The notes beneath the pieces were generated by a model, which was given only the letters and a program-made list of their open reading frames with translations, was not told where the DNA came from and did no database searches. 9,066 bases of DNA from contig JAYTNF010000107.1 in assembly GCA_043748455.1 (NCBI GenBank), positions 1 through 9,066 of the forward strand, given 5' to 3'. The DNA is from JAAFKA01 sp043748455. Its GTDB lineage: Bacteria; Bacteroidota; Bacteroidia; Cytophagales; Thermoflexibacteraceae. Numbering within the stretch: position 1 is the first letter of the stretch; every line of letters starts with the position of its first letter. The position numbers and the translations under genes are program-made. Below, in pieces: positions 7,072 to 9,066 of this stretch.

Positions 7072-7506
7072 ATGAACCAAAATTGGAACAGTATCATTAC
7101 TTCTGATTACAAAACAGCCCTCGCAATTCGTAGGGCTTTGGAAAATGCGGAGTTTGATGAAGCAGAAATTGGTATCAATTATTTATTAGAAAGTATGTCG
7201 CAAGAGCATAAAAAAGCCTTATCAAGTCAGTTGATAAGGCTGATAAAACATTTGATTAAGTGGTTTTCGCAACCCGAAAAACGAACTTCGTCTTGGGCAG
7301 CAACCATAAAAAACGCAAGGTATGAAATTTTGGATATTCAAGAATTGCGACCTTCTTTGAATAGAAAATATATAGAAAGTATTTGGGAAAAGGTTTTTGC
7401 TCGTGCAAAAGATGAGGCAGAAACCGAAATGGAAATAGATAGCAAAGTAGAGAATTTAACTTGGGAACAGGTTTTTGAAGACAAATACGAAATTCCTAAA
7501 AAATAA
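7072..7506 (+). CDS. DUF29 family protein
   Basis: This 144-residue protein matches the DUF29 family, known mainly from cyanobacteria and proteobacteria and without an established function. Recognisable family features in order are a helical N-terminus with the E-F-D-E-A-E-I-G-I-N stretch (27-36), the core KHLIKWFSQPEKRTSSWAAT (59-78) with H60, W64, Q67-P68, R71 and W75, a region after LRPSL (92-96) predicted helical, and the C-terminal TWEQVFEDKYEIP (130-142), corresponding to the family's closing T-x-E-Q-x(2)-[DE] motif. There is no signal peptide or membrane segment, so it is probably cytoplasmic. It sits 11 bases after the thioesterase and 4 bases before the first paralogous membrane protein, implying co-transcription. 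Three of its eight arginines use AGG, which I do not see in the thioesterase or the two membrane genes; this mild difference, with the family's usual distribution, allows horizontal origin but does not prove it. Confidence 0.85.
   Translation: MNQNWNSIITSDYKTALAIRRALENAEFDEAEIGINYLLESMSQEHKKALSSQLIRLIKHLIKWFSQPEKRTSSWAATIKNARYEILDIQELRPSLNRKYIESIWEKVFARAKDEAETEMEIDSKVENLTWEQVFEDKYEIPKK
7215..7241. repeat. Perfect 11-bp inverted repeat inside the DUF29 gene
   Basis: AGCCTTATCAA (7215-7225) is followed by the 5-base loop GTCAG and the exact complement TTGATAAGGCT (7231-7241). In the message it would form a compact hairpin within codons 48-57. The DNA encodes the ordinary helix segment ALSSQLIRL, and the right arm uses AGG and CTG codons. 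No T-run follows, so it is not a standard terminator. Confidence 0.75.
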
Positions 7507-7510
7507 CACT

Positions 7511-7594
7511 ATGAATATCCGTTTTATAATTTTCTTACTAAGTATTTTTATGGTTTTTGTGCCTTGTTATGGTATGCAGGTGGCAAATCATCAC
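7511..7594 (+). repeat. Direct repeat, copy 1 (5' end of tandem paralogues)
   Basis: The first 84 bases of this gene differ from the first 84 bases of the next gene (8001-8084) at only 5 positions by my count. Similarity drops sharply after the shared CAC codon. A second shared block of 29 identical bases lies near the 3' ends (7947-7975 and 8419-8447). Confidence 0.85.
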
Positions 7595-7996
7595 GATAAT
7601 GTAACTATTACTGATAAAATAGTGAAAACATATTATAAGAGTACAAAGACAAATAATAATGATACAGGATTAATAGTTAGTGCTATTTTTTGGACAGGTG
7701 TTGGACTCGGCTTATTAATCAGAGGAATAGTAAAAATGGTAAAAAAGAAAGCTAATAAAAGATTAGTTTGGGGTAATATTTTAATAGGTTTGGGTATTAT
7801 TCTTTTTTGCTTTGCCGCAGGTTATTGGTTTAGTTATTTGGCTTCTGGACTTCTTGGAGGTGTAATAGATTCTTCTTTTCTTGCTATTATTCCAATTTTT
7901 CTTATTCCGAGTATAATAGCACTATTTTTTGGTATAAAATTATGGAAAAAAGGTAGAAAAGAGGAAAAAGAAAAGTTGCAAAAAAATAATAACTAA
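7511..7996 (+). CDS. Small membrane protein, first of a tandem paralogous pair
   Basis: I do not recognise this family. The start at 7511 is chosen over an upstream in-frame ATG at 7475 because it leaves a 4-base gap after the DUF29 gene instead of a 32-base overlap and because the paralogue starts with the same MNIRF sequence. The 161-residue product has an N-terminal signal-like segment (about 1-21, ending in PCYG), a polar Asn/Lys/Thr-rich region (24-52), and three predicted transmembrane helices near 53-72, 88-110 and 122-142. A charged tail follows, containing KKGRKEEKEK. The cysteine in PCYG does not fit a lipobox. It is about 40% identical in the middle to the next protein by eye, but almost identical at both ends. 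Function is unknown; an inner-membrane location is inferred. Confidence 0.8.
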   Translation: MNIRFIIFLLSIFMVFVPCYGMQVANHHDNVTITDKIVKTYYKSTKTNNNDTGLIVSAIFWTGVGLGLLIRGIVKMVKKKANKRLVWGNILIGLGIILFCFAAGYWFSYLASGLLGGVIDSSFLAIIPIFLIPSIIALFFGIKLWKKGRKEEKEKLQKNNN

Positions 7997-8000
7997 AACC

Positions 8001-8084
8001 ATGAATATCCGTTTTGTAATTTTCTTACTAAGTATTATTATGGTTTTTGTGCCTTGTTATGGTATGCAAGTGGCGAATAATCAC
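8001..8084 (+). repeat. Direct repeat, copy 2 (5' end of tandem paralogues)
   Basis: This is the partner of 7511-7594, at a distance of 490 bases. It encodes the signal-like segment and the first mature residues (MQVAN) of the second paralogue. Four of the five differences from copy 1 lie in codon positions that give conservative or silent changes. Confidence 0.85.
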
Positions 8085-8462
8085 GAAACTTTGGTTGTAA
8101 CAAGTAAAGTTGCAGCAAAAGTTTACAAAGTGTTAAAAGTAAAAAATAATGATATAGTTTTAAGCATTTTTTGGCTTGTGGTTGGGTTTGGTTTTCTTAT
8201 AAATGCAATTCTCAAAAAGAAAAATAAAAATAAAATTTGGGGAACAGTATTAATCGTTTTTGGTATTGCTGCTTTAATATATGCAATGGGATTTGCTTTA
8301 GCTTGGTTAGTTGTTGGTACTTATTCAACACAACAAGCATCAGGGCTTTTACTTGTATTAGCTGCATTCTTAGGAGTTGGCAGCATAATTTCTTTATTTT
8401 TTGGAAATAAGTTATTACAAAAAGGTAGAAAAGAGGAAAAAGAAAAGCAACAGGGAAAATAA
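8001..8462 (+). CDS. Small membrane protein, second of a tandem paralogous pair
   Basis: This 153-residue protein is a paralogue of the gene just upstream and starts 4 bases after it. It has the same architecture: a signal-like N-terminus with the MVFVPCYGMQVAN stretch, a polar linker (27-51), three predicted transmembrane helices (about 52-71, 80-105, 115-135) and a charged KGRKEEKEK tail. Shared positions in the body include IFW, VGxGxLI, WGxxLIxxGI and the ISLFFGxKL/IALFFGxKL ending, so the copies arose by duplication. The polar linker and the loop between helices 2 and 3 are the most divergent parts. The family is not recognised and no catalytic motif is visible. The next gene begins 7 bases after its stop. 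Confidence 0.8.
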   Translation: MNIRFVIFLLSIIMVFVPCYGMQVANNHETLVVTSKVAAKVYKVLKVKNNDIVLSIFWLVVGFGFLINAILKKKNKNKIWGTVLIVFGIAALIYAMGFALAWLVVGTYSTQQASGLLLVLAAFLGVGSIISLFFGNKLLQKGRKEEKEKQQGK

Positions 8463-8469
8463 TAATTTT

Positions 8470-8847
8470 ATGACAGAAAATGAAATCGGAACAATTATCG
8501 TAGATGCTGCGATTACAGTACATAGAGCATTAGGTGTTAGTTTATTAGAAAAAGCATACCAAGAATGTCTACATTATGAACTCACAAAAAGAGGATTAGA
8601 AGTAGAAAAAGAAAAAGAATTGCCTTTAATTTATGAAGGTGTGAAAATGGAAGTTGCTTATCGAGCAGATTTATTGGTAGCTAATAAAGTTATCATAGAA
8701 TTAAAAGCTGTGGAGGCAATTCACCCTATTCACGAAGCTCAAATTATAAATTATCTTAAATTATCAGGTTGTAAGTTAGGTTATTTGTTTAATTTTCATT
8801 CGTTATTAATGAAAAATGGGCTGCGTAGATTTGTAAATGGTTTGTAA
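8470..8847 (+). CDS. GxxExxY family protein (PD-(D/E)xK nuclease-like fold)
   Basis: This 125-residue protein belongs to the GxxExxY family, classed with PD-(D/E)xK nuclease-like proteins. The naming motif is in ALGVSLLEKAYQECLHYEL (20-38): G22, E27 and Y30. The putative metal-binding core is D67 in YRADLLV with E77-x-K79 in VIIELKA, followed by HEAQIINYLKLSG (88-100) and the usual ending G-L-R-R-F-V-N-G. The start at 8470 gives the usual length; an upstream in-frame ATG at 8401 lies inside the previous gene and would add 23 lysine-rich residues foreign to the family. It is the last gene of the close-spaced cluster and is followed by a CGCAGAG-type palindromic repeat. Nuclease activity has not been established for this family to my knowledge, so the role is open. 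Confidence 0.92.
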   Translation: MTENEIGTIIVDAAITVHRALGVSLLEKAYQECLHYELTKRGLEVEKEKELPLIYEGVKMEVAYRADLLVANKVIIELKAVEAIHPIHEAQIINYLKLSGCKLGYLFNFHSLLMKNGLRRFVNGL

Positions 8848-8852
8848 AAATA

Positions 8853-8940
8853 TTAACCGCAGAGTACGCTAAGGTTACGCAGAGAAACGCAAAGAAAAAA
8901 ACTTTGCGACCTTTGCATAATCTCTGGTACTTGCGGTAAA
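8853..8940. repeat. CGCAGAG-type phased palindromic repeat
   Basis: This intergenic element is an imperfect inverted repeat. Its outer ends TTAACCGC (8853-8860) and GCGGTAAA (8933-8940) pair with one mismatch, and its centre is a perfect stem CGCAAAG (8888-8894) and CTTTGCG (8902-8908) around seven A bases. The left arm contains four variants of one 7-mer (CGCAGAG, CGCTAAG, CGCAGAG, CGCAAAG at 8858, 8867, 8878 and 8888) spaced about 10 bases apart; the right arm mirrors them. I recall ACCGCAGAG-type palindromes as dispersed repeats in Bacteroidota and other bacteria. As RNA it could close the upstream transcription unit. Confidence 0.85.
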
Positions 8941-8962
8941 AAAATAACAATTACACAAAAAA

Positions 8963-9066
8963 ATGAAAAATAGAATCATCAAAAAAGTAGCCATTCTTGG
9001 CTCTGGAATTATGGGTTCACGCATTGCGTGCCACTTCGCTAACATTGGCGTTGAAGTTTTATTGCT
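8963..9066 (+). CDS. 3-hydroxyacyl-CoA dehydrogenase, N-terminus (3' end beyond window)
   Basis: Thirty-four codons plus two bases are visible. The product starts MKNRIIKKVAILGSGIMG, a beta-strand followed by the NAD-binding Rossmann motif G-S-G-I-M-G (residues 13-18), then SRIACHFANIGVEVLL. This closely follows the start of Bacteroidota fatty-acid beta-oxidation proteins in which a 3-hydroxyacyl-CoA dehydrogenase is fused to an enoyl-CoA hydratase domain (FadB/FadN-like, about 800 residues), which oxidise 3-hydroxyacyl-CoA to 3-ketoacyl-CoA with NAD+. Only the Rossmann start is seen, so the fusion is inferred; a shorter single-domain dehydrogenase remains possible. An A-rich leader precedes the ATG, and no clear -7 box is visible between the repeat element and the start. 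Confidence 0.85.
   Translation, partial: MKNRIIKKVAILGSGIMGSRIACHFANIGVEVLL

Noticed and set aside
7475..7510. N-terminal extension of the first paralogous membrane protein
   Set aside because: The extra 12 residues overlap the DUF29 gene and are absent from the paralogue, which begins with MNIRF.
8212..8523. 103-residue minus-strand frame across the second paralogue and the GxxExxY start
   Set aside because: It overlaps two supported plus-strand genes and shows no family signature.
6626..8847. Idea that the DUF29, membrane-protein and GxxExxY cluster is a phage-defence system
   Set aside because: No helicase, NTPase, reverse transcriptase, toxin or other defence-type effector domain is visible, and no CRISPR repeats or integrase are present, so only co-location supports it.

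Overview
This is an AT-rich chromosomal window from a member of the Bacteroidota, probably a Cytophagales- or Chitinophagales-like lineage. The evidence is a PorP/SprF-family outer-membrane protein (associated with type IX secretion), a textbook Bacteroidota promoter (TTTG-N19-TAATTTTG) in front of it, a long type I signal peptidase with the insertion usual in this phylum, and two palindromic intergenic repeats of kinds scattered through such genomes. Genus-level placement is not possible from the sequence alone.

Layout. On the minus strand, 1-2285 is the 5' part (761 codons) of a large secreted TPR-like protein of unknown function that runs off the left edge. Upstream of it, also on the minus strand, lies a PorP/SprF-like gene (2417-3484). 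Diverging from this, on the plus strand, are a PAP2 phosphatase (3577-4239), a long perfect-but-one hairpin repeat (4240-4308), a signal peptidase I (4338-5474) and an orphan radical SAM protein with extra C-terminal cysteines (5562-6536). After a probable promoter, a tight co-directional cluster follows: a hotdog-fold thioesterase (6626-7060), a DUF29 protein (7072-7506), two tandem paralogous small membrane proteins (7511-7996 and 8001-8462) and a GxxExxY family PD-(D/E)xK-like protein (8470-8847). A CGCAGAG-type phased palindromic repeat (8853-8940) separates this cluster from the first 34 codons of a 3-hydroxyacyl-CoA dehydrogenase (8963 onward), which leaves the right edge.

How the genes relate. 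The left half is mainly envelope biology: two exported proteins, a membrane lipid phosphatase, and the signal peptidase that would process exported proteins. The 6626-8847 cluster has gaps of only 4-11 nt and probably forms one transcription unit, but its members do not match a pathway I recognise. I see no convincing complete new system. The points most worth a second look are this cluster, especially the paralogous pair whose DNA is nearly identical at both ends but divergent in the middle; an 11-bp perfect inverted repeat inside the DUF29 gene; and the orphan radical SAM enzyme. No intergenic stretch exceeds about 130 bases.
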